Positions 27,651 to 38,323 of a stretch of DNA of 40,000 nucleotides are shown piece by piece. The DNA is from Bigelowiella natans CCMP2755 (lineage: Eukaryota > Cercozoa > Chlorarachniophyceae). Below the pieces are notes generated by a model that saw only the letters and a program-made list of their open reading frames with translations, searched no databases and had not been told where the DNA came from. Position 1 is the first letter of the stretch. Every line of letters begins with the position of its first letter. The position numbers and the translations under genes are program-made. The stretch covers positions 1 to 40,000 of the forward strand of contig ADNK01002106.1 of the NCBI GenBank assembly GCA_000320545.1. Direction: 5' to 3'.

Positions 27651-28299
27651 GAGGAGGAGGAGGAGGGGGAGGAGGATGGTGGTAACGATGACGACGAGGA
27701 CAGTACTGAGGAGGACGCCGCTGCTGGTGGGGGAGGAGAATGCATCGGCCGCTTCCTGCACGCGGTTCGGTCCTGCACATGTATGGCTTTTCTCTTGCTG
27801 ATGCTTCTACACCCGTCATCACCATCATCAGTGCTGCAGAAATCAGCCTGACCGCATATGTTGCTACTATTATGATTATTATCATTTCTTGACGAGTGCT
27901 TCATGTCCCCCGCCGCTTCTTTCTCGGTCACAACGGGATCTTCTCCTATCGTTGTTGGCGTGGCAGAGGCTACAGATTCGTCCAAGGACTGCAGCAAGCC
28001 GTTCAAATCCTTAGCGATGATCATTCTGACGATGATGATGGATGTTGGAGGCGGGGTTGGAAGCTATGATATATGTCACGATGCTGTGCGTGTCTGTGGG
28101 AGAGGGAAAGTGTGGTGGTGCGCGTATGCAAAGCAGGGGATCTCTTTCTCTCTCTCCCTCTCTCTCTCTTCATAGTATACAATACAGTACAAAGAAATGG
28201 TGGGTCGCAAGGTTAGCAAGCGAATAATTTCCAGAATATTGGTGAATCGTTCGAAATGTTTTGAATTGATAACACACGCAAATATTAAACAAACATAAA

Positions 28300-28339
<40 letters not shown>

Positions 28340-29784
28340 TTATATATGTATATATTTATAATATTTATACTAATATATTAATACTGATGAGATTCAGTGG
28401 TGCCACAGGCAACGTATCGCTTACAGATCACAGGGTATTGCAGCGCTAAGGAGAAGTTGAAGGAGGAGGATGAGAGAGAGAAAAAAGAAAAGGGAAGGGA
28501 ATTGAATGATGGTCATAAGTCATCAGAGTTGTTCGTTAGTGGAAGCGATGCCGTGTTTGTATGTGTTTGGGGTTTCTGGCGATTGGAGGGGGGTGAGCAA
28601 ATGAAGATGGAGACGATGATGGAGACGATAACTACGACGCTATATCCACGACGATTTCGGAGATATATTATTGTTTGCATCAGTGGAGAAGCTGCTTACC
28701 AGCTAAATTCGTCGCAAATTCTGATCTTCGTTGTCGCCAATCGCTCACGCCAATCTTCACGCTCTTTGCGGCACGAAGCTGTATTATCAATGTCACACAA
28801 GAGAGATTGATTATTGCTATCTACACGATTATCGTTCTCTAAATGAAGAGGGGTGCCTTTGGGTGCCTTATCCCTCTCAGGAGGTCGTCAATTTTGCCAC
28901 GATCCAACACGCATCGTATCTGTTGTTCGCAGGTGCAAATGGGGGTGCAACGAAGAACATGAATACACACACACACACACACACACATATTTTTTTCGGA
29001 AAATATACTGGCATACCGCCGAGGGAGGCTCAATTGCGCAGATCGATGGATTTCGTTCTAAGTAGCTCTCCCACCCCTTCCACACATTAGCAAGCAAACA
29101 AAAGTCCATCAGTGAAAGCAATAGGAGCAGGAAGGCCGACATGTTTGGGAAAATACAATTTTTAGAATCCGGTGGATAAGGCGATTAAACTACCGACGAT
29201 TACCTCAACAATAGCCGTTGCCCTGTCGTCTGCATGGAACAAACTGCGAACAACCCAGTCGTTTGGCTTTAGCAGAATTATATCGAAGGAGCCTGTCAAA
29301 TTCAGCCATCCCCACCCCATCCACACTATAGTTACTTTTCTTTTCTAAACATAACCTTCAAAGATGGATTCAAATTCGTAGCATTTGAAAACTACAGCAT
29401 TAATTGCGATTATGGGTGAGTGTAGTAAAGTATAGCATTAATTGTGATTTGGGTGAGCGTGAAGGATGGACCACCTTGGTTCTCCAGCGGCTTCTCGATG
29501 CTCAGAGCTGTATATCGGAACGCCATCTTTGCAAAAAACCCAGCGGGCAAGAAAATGGGTGGACAAACAATGTGCGGATCAGGGAGGTGGATTATTCGAA
29601 AGCATCGATACTTTTTTTAACATTTTATCTTTGTTGCACATACTTGAGGCTGTTTCTCCTCCGCTTCATCCCCGCTGGAAGCAGCAGCCACCGGTTCTTG
29701 TCCGGAGCAGAGCCGTTTCAGGAGCTTTTGCACTTTCGATGGTTTCATCAATATGCCAACCGTTAGCACTCTACGGCCCTCCAT
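26204..29784 (-). CDS. Inositol-tetrakisphosphate 1-kinase (ATP-grasp, ITPK1 family) with polyserine insertion
   Basis: Phosphorylates inositol tri/tetrakisphosphates on the way to IP5/IP6. Eleven exons: 29784-29644, 29526-29475, 29292-29204, 29076-29017, 28919-28857, 28778-28700, 28445-28385, 28025-27554, 27212-26903, 26801-26663, 26393-26204; about 551 residues against ~310-420 usual. Conserved blocks: VGILMKPSKVQKLL, ENQGSFDIILLK, NPSICAIEPPSAIRCVLDR, YPVICKRYVACGTTESHQM, GWIVQELIQHDGFVYK|VYLLG, RLWTIGVDIIE, HVVDVNYLPSYG (metal-binding Asp/Asn). Exon 8 carries a ~130-residue insertion ending in polyserine, between MIIAKDLNGLL and IVQELI. The junction 28857/28778 needs a GC donor. The 3' end of exon 9 is uncertain; 26996 also keeps the frame. 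A fungal-style N-terminal fusion is absent. Confidence 0.92.
27482..27546. repeat. (TAC)n microsatellite at an ITPK splice donor
   Basis: About 21 TAC units (one interruption) begin 8 bases into the intron 27213-27553. On the coding strand this is (GTA)n, a series of GT donor-like and TAG acceptor-like words. Confidence 0.9.
27610..27677. repeat. (CGA)n-(GAG)n coding microsatellite in ITPK
   Basis: On the coding strand these triplets read as serine codons (TCG, then TCC) and give the long serine run just ahead of WPRGWIVQELI. Expansion stays in frame. Confidence 0.9.
28301..28337. repeat. (TA)n microsatellite in an ITPK intron
   Basis: About 18 TA units in the intron 28026-28384. A CT-rich tract (about 28139-28170) is in the same intron, and (AC)n at about 28963-28986 lies in the intron 28920-29016. 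Confidence 0.9.
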
Positions 29785-31775
29785 TTGGAGTTAGTTTGTT
29801 CCACAGCCCTGTCTGCCTAAAGCGAAGCGGCATTCACTGACGGACTGCTTCCGGACTGCATTTCGGAAGCGCAGAGAAGTAAACAAAATGTTAAGAGACT
29901 TCTGGTGTTTTTTGTAGCCGAAATACCATAAAAACCAGGAGATTTCAGGTCAACTTTCCGAACAAAATCTCCAGAAAACGGGAAGGGAAGGTGTGGATTG
30001 TTCCGGAATTTGTTGGATACTTGTTGAACATTTGTGCTTAAAACATCTGCACAAATTCGAATTAAAATTTAAATGTGTTCAAATTTCAATGCTACGATGA
30101 GCTGTCATCAGATTGTGGACGCACAGTTTTGGGTTAGTCTTCGCAGTAAAAACATGGATGACAATGACACATTGCCAGCAAATTCTCGAGAATTGGCACG
30201 GGTGTCAAAACCCAAAATGAAAAACACGACGGGTCAGCGTGCCAATGAGAATGAAGGCAATGGAAAGTGAGGTGTGCAAATTCAAAAGTAGACTTTGTGG
30301 TGTGTGGTGCCTTCAGTCAAAACATGGGGTCATGCCAAAGGGATGGACTCAAAGTGAGGTGCCTTTGATCTTCAATTTGTCGTGCACTTTCATCTTCTTT
30401 GTGAAGACAATTTTGGCGATTGTTAAGGTGAACGTTCCGCATGCTGGAAATTGCATCTGATGATCAGCAAAAAGAAATTCAAGAAAACATCGATGGCTGA
30501 CTGATGCAAGTGGAGAAGCTGAGACAAGATTTGACCAAGCAATTTGGTGTGCATTCGTGTCTTTGATTTCACGTTGACGATCATTCGAAAAAAACAGCCC
30601 CCTCAATCACTTGAGTGATGATCCCTGATTTTCTTCATTGATCACCCTCAATGCATTTCATGTCGATCTGAGTCCAAACAGTGCGGCACGATCGTCACGA
30701 GCTGCTGTGTTGCATCAACCCTTGTGATGTGACAGTGGCATCATGCGAAGCAAGTTGAAGCCATGTGAGACGAATGCAATGAATGAGTTGAACTAGTTCA
30801 ATGGTTGAGCAGCGCGCAAGCAAGGGAAGCAAAGCACTTGTGTGTGCTGCAATGATGAATGTGTGAGTGATGTGTTTTGTACATGGACATGTATTTGAGT
30901 GCACCAACCCGCACAAGAAGAATCACAGGATGTTCATGTTCTGCGACAACTCCAATCCTGCGAGGTTGGTTCGATCGACAAGCCGTCAATGTGTGTGTGA
31001 CGTGGGAAGTCATCGTTGGGGCGGCATCATCGATCGCAGAGCCCACATCAGGGCGGAGCTTGAAGAGGGGACGTCACGAAGCAGATGGCGGGTTCGGTCA
31101 TTAGCAGGCGATTCTGTTTGTTTTTTTGGGGCGTGGTGTCTGAGCACGCTCAAGAGGATTTTTGGCGATCAAGAAGACACAAATGCCGTGCCATGCACGT
31201 GTTTTCACACGTCACACCACGTTGAAGGCTAGGCGGTGCATGCCTCAATTCCACTGTGCGTTGTCCTGGAGTTTTGGGTTCTTGCCTTGCAATGCACTGC
31301 GCATCTGTGCACGCACACATTCATTGTGCGTGTGCATGCATCATTCCATCCAGCTAGCACAGCACAGAGGCGCTGGTGTTTGCATGAGCACTGAGCACTT
31401 GCTCGCATCAGCGCTCAGATGTGTGCTCAGTAGGTAGCTGTAGGCAAGCGTGGGTTGCTATGAATAGCTTGCGGTTATGCATTAACGCGCATTGTTAACG
31501 TACGTGATCCCTGTCAGCATTCTTTGTGTTCGCAAGTCACTAGTGTGAACACATGTGCAAACGTTGCGCACAGTTTATTAGAGAGAGCGCAGCTTCACAT
31601 GGGCGGTGCTAAGCGTAGCAGATCAGCACAACATAGTTCTCGGACATTCAAGTGATCAAACGTTCATTAAAACGTTGTTGGACAGACTTGAAACAAATTA
31701 ACTATTATCTCTAATGACATCATCTAGGCGAGACTTTAAGGAAAAGCATGAAAAGCTGATCTAGTTGGAATTGGT
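29785..31775. other. Unassigned intergenic tract between the ITPK and DNAAF1-like genes
   Basis: 2 kb with no gene I can recognise. The left part (to about 30480) is AT-rich, with a 14-bp palindrome aattctcgagaatt at 30181-30194. The part at about 30860-31440 is less AT-rich and has open frames up to 121 codons (30867-31232 +) with no known motif. It resembles the tract near 5.0-5.7 kb in base composition, but I could not show sequence homology by eye. Confidence 0.5.
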
Positions 31776-33727
31776 TCAGTATGACGTCCATGGCATCAAC
31801 TCCACATCCCAGTTGAGGTCATCAGGATCAAAACAATCGATAACCTAATTATTATTTTGGTAACCTTTTAGAGTTAGCAGCCCGATGCATATACGCGCAA
31901 GTAAATTTATTTTATATTGGAGGCCCGCACCATTTTCGCTATCATTGTTACCTCGAATTCTTGGCTACGCTTGTGCTCCAGTCTGTCCAGCTCCAGGATC
32001 TGAAAAGATAAGACACAACGTAAACATGGGGTGTTTCACTTTTGGATTCTTATCGATCAATACCCTGCATCGGCATTCCAGAGCGGTGATTTTGTTGCAG
32101 AAGCTCTTAGTTCCTGGTGTGAATAGAAGAAAGCACGAAGTGTATCCTTTAGTGACTGAAATTCATGCAGATAGCTGCATTCCGGTTTTGCCGCTATCAC
32201 CGCTGCTACCGCACCTACCTTGCAGTGAGTCCGCAATTCGATCAAAATCGAAGTTGAATTTCTGGCATGACTATGGAACATTTGAGAGACAAAGAGGGTC
32301 AGCGATATTTGTGGCATATTTTCAAACTTAATGCTCGCGTGCGAAGGCTGTTCGATAAAGTGTTGAACCTGAAGTAATGCGCGGTCCATCTCGGGGTTCC
32401 ACTGCGACTTACATTCTAGAATGGGATCAGCCTGAAGCACACCGTCATATGGATATGTAATATTAGTCATCTATTTCTCCATTATCACCATTTCCACCCG
32501 CCATTATCGCTGCATCATTTGTCGATGTTGTCCTCACCAGTACAGCACACATCATCGATTTCAAGAAAAGGAATATAAATGTCTGCATGGGATCTAAACT
32601 TTTTGACTTGCTAAAAAATACCGATTATATTATCTGTGATCTTATGTGTGTAATACACACGCATAAATATAAATTTGAAAATTTAGTTAGTACCTGCAGA
32701 TCGGCGAGAGTGCGCTTATACTCCACCGTAGGCTCAGGTTTTCGCGATTTTGAATCTTTCTCATCCTTCGCATTTCCATCCTTCGCATTTCCGCCTTCGC
32801 ATTCCTAATCAATAGATGTAATTGTTCAACTTAATGTCCCAGATACTACGTACGTTTCCCAGGCATAATTCGTCGCGATATGGTGTACTTATGGTCGCAC
32901 ATCGCACAGATGACGGCAATTTCCAGCCATATTTGGATTTGGAAGCCATTACTCACTAAGATGCATCATCCAAATTAATAGCCGACCTTGTCAGAATCCG
33001 AGCCTTCTTCAAAATCGACGATTTCCACCATCTATACGTAATAGTGTGTGCGTGCGCATAGTGTTCATCATCGTCATCTTCATCATTATCATCATCATTA
33101 TCGTTGCGTCGTTGAGTGTCTGAAAAGTCACCAGACAATTAAGAATCGCTGTGGGGGCGAAGCTGTAGTATTTTTCTTCTTCTGTCCTTGCACTGCCACG
33201 GACAGCCAAGGTCTCAGGATTGGAGTTCTTTGTAAAGTCTACTACTTCTGCTGCTGTATACTCTACCACTACCTTTATTCTTGGGTCAGTATCTTGAGTC
33301 TCTTCGTTTTTCTTCCTTTTCTCTTCTGCAGCTCGTTCAGCATCCAGCTTTGCCTTCATCTCCATTCTCGCCTATCGAAGACAATGGAAGTGTGTCACAG
33401 AAACGTATGCATGCATCACTGGTGCATGAAATCACCGTCACATCTGTTTCACCTGTTTCCACTTGATCATGTTCCGGTCAATAGCGCCCCATTTTTCTTT
33501 GTTATGACGCTCCCTGATGCAGTGGGGCGGGGGGGGGATAGAGAGAAAGATGAATTGCAACCCGGCCCTATGAGATTTAGGCACTCCCCCATCTCTCCTT
33601 TGGAATCATTCAATTTATAAGATATAATCAAGTTTGGACGTTGTTTTTGTGCATGTGATACCGTTCTTTTTCGAGCCCTTCCTTCCCTCCGATCTTACAA
33701 TATACACACACAGGGAGAGAGTAGAGG

Positions 33728-33774
<47 letters not shown>

Positions 33775-34007
33775 GGGGGGGGGGGTTGTTTGACAACTTG
33801 AGGATGTATATTTATCTGTGTAAAAGAAGCGCATGTATTCAATATCATACACTTCTGAAGCACGGACAAATGAGAAATTTAAGCACGAAATTTTCAGCAT
33901 CGTCTACTCACTTTCCATGCTGAGACAAACTTCTTCTCCCAATCATAGACAGGACGGTCGTCCTGAGAAGATGATTTCCAAGTTGAAACGATTAGTCTCA
34001 GCGGCGA

Positions 34008-34043
<36 letters not shown>

Positions 34044-35657
34044 TGTGATACTCCCCCCATCCCCTATCTTGGTCTTCCTTGCAACTGACCAGGAACTCTA
34101 GCGAAGGGCATGCGTGGATTATTTCCTTCCTATAATCTTTCAGTTTTCTCACGAATGGGTTTCCCTTCAGGTACAGCGTCTTCAGATTGGGAAGCTGTAC
34201 ATATGGCGAGTGTTTGCATTAGCGGCGTACTGGAGTTCTAGCTCACGGAAATATCTCAAATAGACTTAGAGTGGGGCTGGAGGAGTTTCAGAAGAGATAC
34301 AAATGACAACGCCTACTTGTTTTAGGACATCGATGACTTCCTTAGCATCTGTCAGCTTGTTACGGTTCAGCTTTAAGGTGCTAAGAAGATAATTATGTAA
34401 GTACGCACACAAAGAGTATGGAAAGCGCGTATATGTATGGTTGCGCGTGTTCCTTAGTTTGTGCATGTGTTTTTCTTCCACGTTTCGACAACATACCTTA
34501 GAGATTTCACATGCTTCAAGTGTGATATGTCTCTAATCATATTGTCGCAAGCCGAAAATTGCTCTAAACCTGCGTTGATTGGTATCAGGCAAAATAAAGT
34601 TAATAGTTTATTGGGTGAAAAGGATCTTCTTTAGTAGCATTTCTCTCCTACAACGGCAAACTTCGATCCCCTGAGATACAGACAGGAATGAACACAAACA
34701 CAAACACAAACACGTGAGTGAACAACTTGGTAATACTAGCAGCCTCTTCTCCCTTAAGCTACTTGTTTGTGTCATCATTTTATGAACATCATCATCGTCG
34801 TTATCAACATCCCAGTCATGGAAATTTACCTCTAGATCCTCTAGGAGATTCTTATCAACGCTCATAATCTGCACGATTGCAACGATAGAGTGAACAAAGA
34901 TCTAGAAGAAAAGATGAATTTCTATCATACTTGCAGTTTTGGATGCTTATCTAGATTTTTGAACTGATGGATCTCATTTTGGCTAAGATAAAGTCCGGTC
35001 AACTTTTTCATATGGCCTAATTGTTGTACCATATTAGCTACGAACTCACACAGTACGACTCTGGATGTGCGTTACCTATGTTCTCAATTGATTCGAGAGC
35101 ATTGTTCTGAAGATACAACCTGTTGTTTTAAGTTGAATGGATCAGTTTACCATGAAATAATTGAGTATTTAATATGAGAGGGAACCAGGAGACATTGACG
35201 TACTCATCCAGATTCTGGAAAAGAACAAATATTGGCGATGCTGTCATAAACCTTAAAGCTGAGTATACAAGATAATTCAAAGGAAACTCACATCCAAGAA
35301 GAGCAGACTCTGATGCTGGAGCATGAGTTTATTATTCAGAGCTGGAGTGTCATAGCACCCTTGAATACTATCGCAGTGCTTCCGTAACCTAGCCACCACA
35401 CAGCTTGGTTAGATTTCTTTCTACCCAATGCAAAACAATCTTCTCCATTGACAAGACTTGACGAATCACAGCTAACGAGTTTTCTCGCTTCCTTCTCTCA
35501 ACGTTAAGCTTTGTGCACACACCATTTTCTGTTTATTCCGCCCTAAATAGATGGTAAGAAGTAAGCGTATAGCTCATCAAACAATGACATTTTTCTCTTC
35601 CTGCCCACCAGACAGGATCAAGCATACCTGTACGGAGGAGACCTTCTCGTCGGCCAT
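31776..35657 (-). CDS. Leucine-rich repeat dynein assembly factor, DNAAF1/LRRC50 (ODA7) type
   Basis: The family acts in cytoplasmic pre-assembly of axonemal dynein arms. Nineteen exons: 35657-35628, 35542-35523, 35388-35292, 35214-35204, 35119-35076, 35016-34931, 34868-34830, 34670-34655, 34569-34497, 34380-34317, 34194-34090, 33962-33912, 33509-33453, 33371-33132, 33031-32987, 32804-32694, 32431-32369, 31999-31952, 31844-31776; 422 residues, all GT-AG. The N-terminus KWLRKHCDS and DTPALNNKLMLQHQ match LRRC50. About five LRRs follow (LYLQNNALESIENI, LTGLYLSQNEI, LSTLKLNRNKLTDAKEV across a junction, LPNLKTLYLKGNPF), then the LRR cap DYRKEIIHACPSLEFLDDRPV, which is diagnostic. The rest is Lys/Glu-rich coiled coil with a GNAKD repeat and an acidic end (DPDDLNWDVELMPW). 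Exons 13 and 19 are weaker. LRRC6 or other ciliary LRR proteins are less likely. Confidence 0.9.
33735..33786. repeat. (AG)n and poly-G tract in a DNAAF1-like intron
   Basis: About 19 AG units followed by a run of 12 G, in the intron 33510-33911. A (TG)n tract (about 34008-34041) sits in the intron 33963-34089. Confidence 0.9.
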
Positions 35658-36134
35658 CGAAATTTGATGAACGGTTCGAGTTTCGGTTTGGGGGCTGTAG
35701 GAGGAAACAAACACTGATGGATCTCTAAACAATATTCTTCCGTTTCTTTCCCTTTGATTGATCATTTTTCTAAATCGAAAAATAAAGTTGCGAATCGTTA
35801 ACAGCGGGATGCAAAGTATGCGCTGTATGACTGATGCAATACACGATGTTCTTGGGATGTAAAAGAGGCTACATCTGAGCGTTTCTTTTCACCGGAAGAT
35901 AAATGAATTCCTTGAAATAGATCCCTATTCATGCTCTAAAGAAATGAAATTTATTGTCGTTGAAGAAAAATGAAGAGACATAAATTACTCACAACAAAAC
36001 GGCCACAAAGGCAGAAAGAGGCGCTTTGCCCATTTTTCTCGAGGGCTTGGCAAAATTCAATACCGGTATGCTCTCTCCGGGATTCGCCGCAGGGAGAGTC
36101 TCCCGTGAACATCTTCATCAAAATTTGCAAAAAT
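35658..36134. promoter_or_regulatory. Upstream region of the DNAAF1-like gene
   Basis: 477 bp between the DNAAF1-like start codon and the tRNA 3' end; it should hold the DNAAF1-like promoter and 5' UTR. No clear core element is visible. Confidence 0.45.
36129..36133 (-). terminator. Pol III terminator of tRNA-Trp
   Basis: Five T on the minus strand, starting one base after the discriminator base of the tRNA; this is a normal RNA polymerase III stop. Confidence 0.85.
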
Positions 36135-36208
36135 TGATCAGTACTGGACTCGAACCAGTGACCTTCGGGTCTGGAATCCGACGTTCTACCGAGCTGAACT
36201 AACCGACC
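36135..36208 (-). tRNA. tRNA-Trp (anticodon CCA)
   Basis: 74-nt cloverleaf including the discriminator A. The 7-bp acceptor stem GGTCGGT/ACTGATC has two G-U pairs. D stem GTTC/GAAC, anticodon loop TTCCAGA with anticodon CCA, T stem ACTGG/CCAGT with loop TTCGAGT. Internal promoters are intact (A box around TAGTTCAGCTCGG, B box GGTTCGAGTCC). No intron. The one defect is an A-C mismatch at the loop-closing pair of the anticodon stem (31-39). The loop CTCCAGA of eukaryotic tRNA-Trp is matched except for the first base. Confidence 0.92.
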
Positions 36209-36624
36209 ATGTAGTCTTTCCAACACTTTTAATATAAAAAGGACTCATATTCCATAATTAGATCTATATTTCGAAATCGGTCAAAATCTTTCATCATGCG
36301 ACCAAGAAATCCGTTGTGCAGCCCTTATAGATTTTGTTCGTTTGCAGCCTCAAATACCAATTTCTTGACGCAAATACAGGCTAATTTTCCGGAATTTGTC
36401 AGTGCCTGGGCTCCCATTGTCCCCAATGTAGCCGTTGGGATCCGTGTTCAAGCAGATAAAAGTTAAATTAAATCCTAATTTTAAGGTGCGACAAAAGAAA
36501 TGACTGGTTCTTAGAGCTATTTGTAGGCGATCTGTGCAGATCAATTCGCAGGTGTGACCTTTGCGCCACAACTCAAATCGCTCCTCGAGAGACGTTGCGA
36601 AGCAAATCAACAAACCTTAAAACT
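36209..36624. promoter_or_regulatory. Upstream region of Cdc20 and of the tRNA
   Basis: 416 bp between the tRNA 5' end and the Cdc20 start codon; expected to hold the Cdc20 promoter. I see no named element. Confidence 0.45.
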
Positions 36625-38106
36625 ATGACTAACTACTCTGACCTCTGCGAGATCGATGAAATTATGTCCCAGCCCGTCAAGTCTTCCATGCCGACGCGGT
36701 GGGAGCGCAAATCACGCGAGCGCTCTGTTCAAAACGGTGAGTTTCCCGCATATCTTGACTTACCAGTCATTTATGTTGACCATGAATGTTCTGTGGCAAT
36801 CCTTAGGGTGCCGATTCATCCCAAACCGTAATGGCGTGAAGACTGAGCTGATGACTCTGGGAAATCATGGCTCGGAGAATCAAGACCCCGATAATAAGAA
36901 GTATAAGTCTGTGATTGCGAAAACCATCCTTGACGGAGATGCTAGCTCAAAGATTCTTGCGTACCGTCAAAAGGCGCCAAAGCCTTCCGAAGCTCATCAC
37001 AATAAGTTGCGCGTCCTGTATGCAAGCAACCGAGAAAATGTGAGAGTACGAAGGCAGCAGTTTCGCCACATCAACTCAACTCCGGAGAGAATCCTCGATG
37101 CTCCAGATCTCGTCAATGATTACTACATCAATGTTCTCAGCTGGTCGTCCAGGAATACGCTTGCTGTGGGCCTTGGTCCCTGCATCTATCTCTGGGACGC
37201 GTCTTCTGGCGGGATTCAATCCCTTTACGAGGGCGAGAATGACGAAGACATCATCACCTCTATTGAATTTATGCATGATGGCAACTTTTTAGCGGTCGGA
37301 ACCTCAAACAAGGACGTCCAGATATGGGACGTCAACCAACAGAAGCAAGTCCGATCGATGCAGGTGTGTATTCACAGCCACACATAACCCGCCAAAGACC
37401 ATAAGTAATATGGTGGCATTTGACTGTGTATATATCATCATCATCATCATCATCATCATCATCTTTTCAGGGTCATGCTGCGCGGGTGGGATCGCTCGCA
37501 TGGAACAATCACATCCTATCCTCTGGAAGCCGTGATTCGACGATCTTCAACCACGACGTGCGCATAGCCAACCACCACGTTCACACCTACCGAGGCCACG
37601 AGCAGGAGATCTGCGGCTTGACGTGGTCACCGGATGGCACCCAGCTTGCATCTGGTGGAAACGATAACATGTGCAATGTGTGGGATCTGACCAACACCAG
37701 GCCGGTTCACACCTTCCACCATACGGCGGCTGTAAAGGCGCTCGCGTGGAATCCGACACAGAAGTCCCTGCTTGCGACAGGGGCGGGAACTTCGGATAGG
37801 CACATCCGGTTCTTTAACACGCAATCTGGGAATCTGGTCAACTCCGTGGAGACGGACAGCCAAGTGTGCTCCATCCAGTGGAATAATGAAGGCAAGGAAC
37901 TCGTATCGGCGCATGGCTTCAGTAAGAACCAGCTTTCGGTCTGGAAGTACCCTACCATGACCAAGATTGCTGATCTCACTGGCCATACCGAGAGGGTGCT
38001 GCACACCGCAAAGGTAGATCTTCATCTCGGGCTGCTTCAAACGAAGAAGTTGGTTGGGACCGTGATGATTAAAATAAAATACAAACACTTGAATACAAAT
38101 ATTTAA

Positions 38107-38149
<43 letters not shown>

Positions 38150-38323
38150 TATTTATTTATTGTATATGTATTCTTTCAGTCTCCGGATGGAACGATGGTG
38201 TGCAGCGCAGCAGCCGATGAATCTTTGCGGTTTTGGAAGGTGTTTGAGGCTCCTTCAAAGAAGAGAAGCTCCAACTCCCACGTTACAACCGCACATAAGA
38301 GTTCCCTGCGCCAAATTCGGTGA
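36625..38323 (+). CDS. CDC20: Cdc20, APC/C activator (WD40)
   Basis: Recruits substrates to the anaphase-promoting complex and is the target of the spindle checkpoint. Four exons: 36625-36736, 36807-37363, 37471-38013, 38180-38323; 451 residues, GT-AG. Motifs: a C-box-like CRFIPNR at 39-45 (the usual first residue is Asp, here Cys), a KIL motif for Mad2 (SSKILAYRQKAPKP, KILR in animals), LRVLYAS, and the Cdc20-type entry to the propeller STPERILDAPDLVNDYYINV. WD repeats follow (YLWDASSG, GTSNKDVQIWDV, GSRDSTIFNHDVR, LASGGNDNMCNVWDL, ADESLRFWKV). The protein ends in Ile-Arg (SSLRQIR), the APC/C-binding IR tail. TPER and the KIL motif favour Cdc20 over Cdh1/Fzr1. Confidence 0.97.
37435..37463. 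repeat. (ATC)n microsatellite in Cdc20 intron 2
   Basis: Nine to ten ATC units directly before the acceptor at 37470. Intron 3 carries a (TA)n tract at about 38109-38143. Confidence 0.9.

Noticed and set aside
29466-29840. 124-codon plus-strand frame as a separate gene.
   Set aside because: It is the antisense shadow of ITPK exons 1 and 2 on the minus strand, where conserved ITPK blocks are clear.
32095-32260. Possible extra exon of the DNAAF1-like gene (YLHEFQSLKDTLRAFF).
   Set aside because: No acceptor/donor pair keeps phase with both neighbours; direct joining of 32369 to 31999 is in phase 0.
35951-36226. 91-codon minus-strand frame as a protein gene.
   Set aside because: It runs through the tRNA-Trp gene in the same orientation and shows no protein motif.
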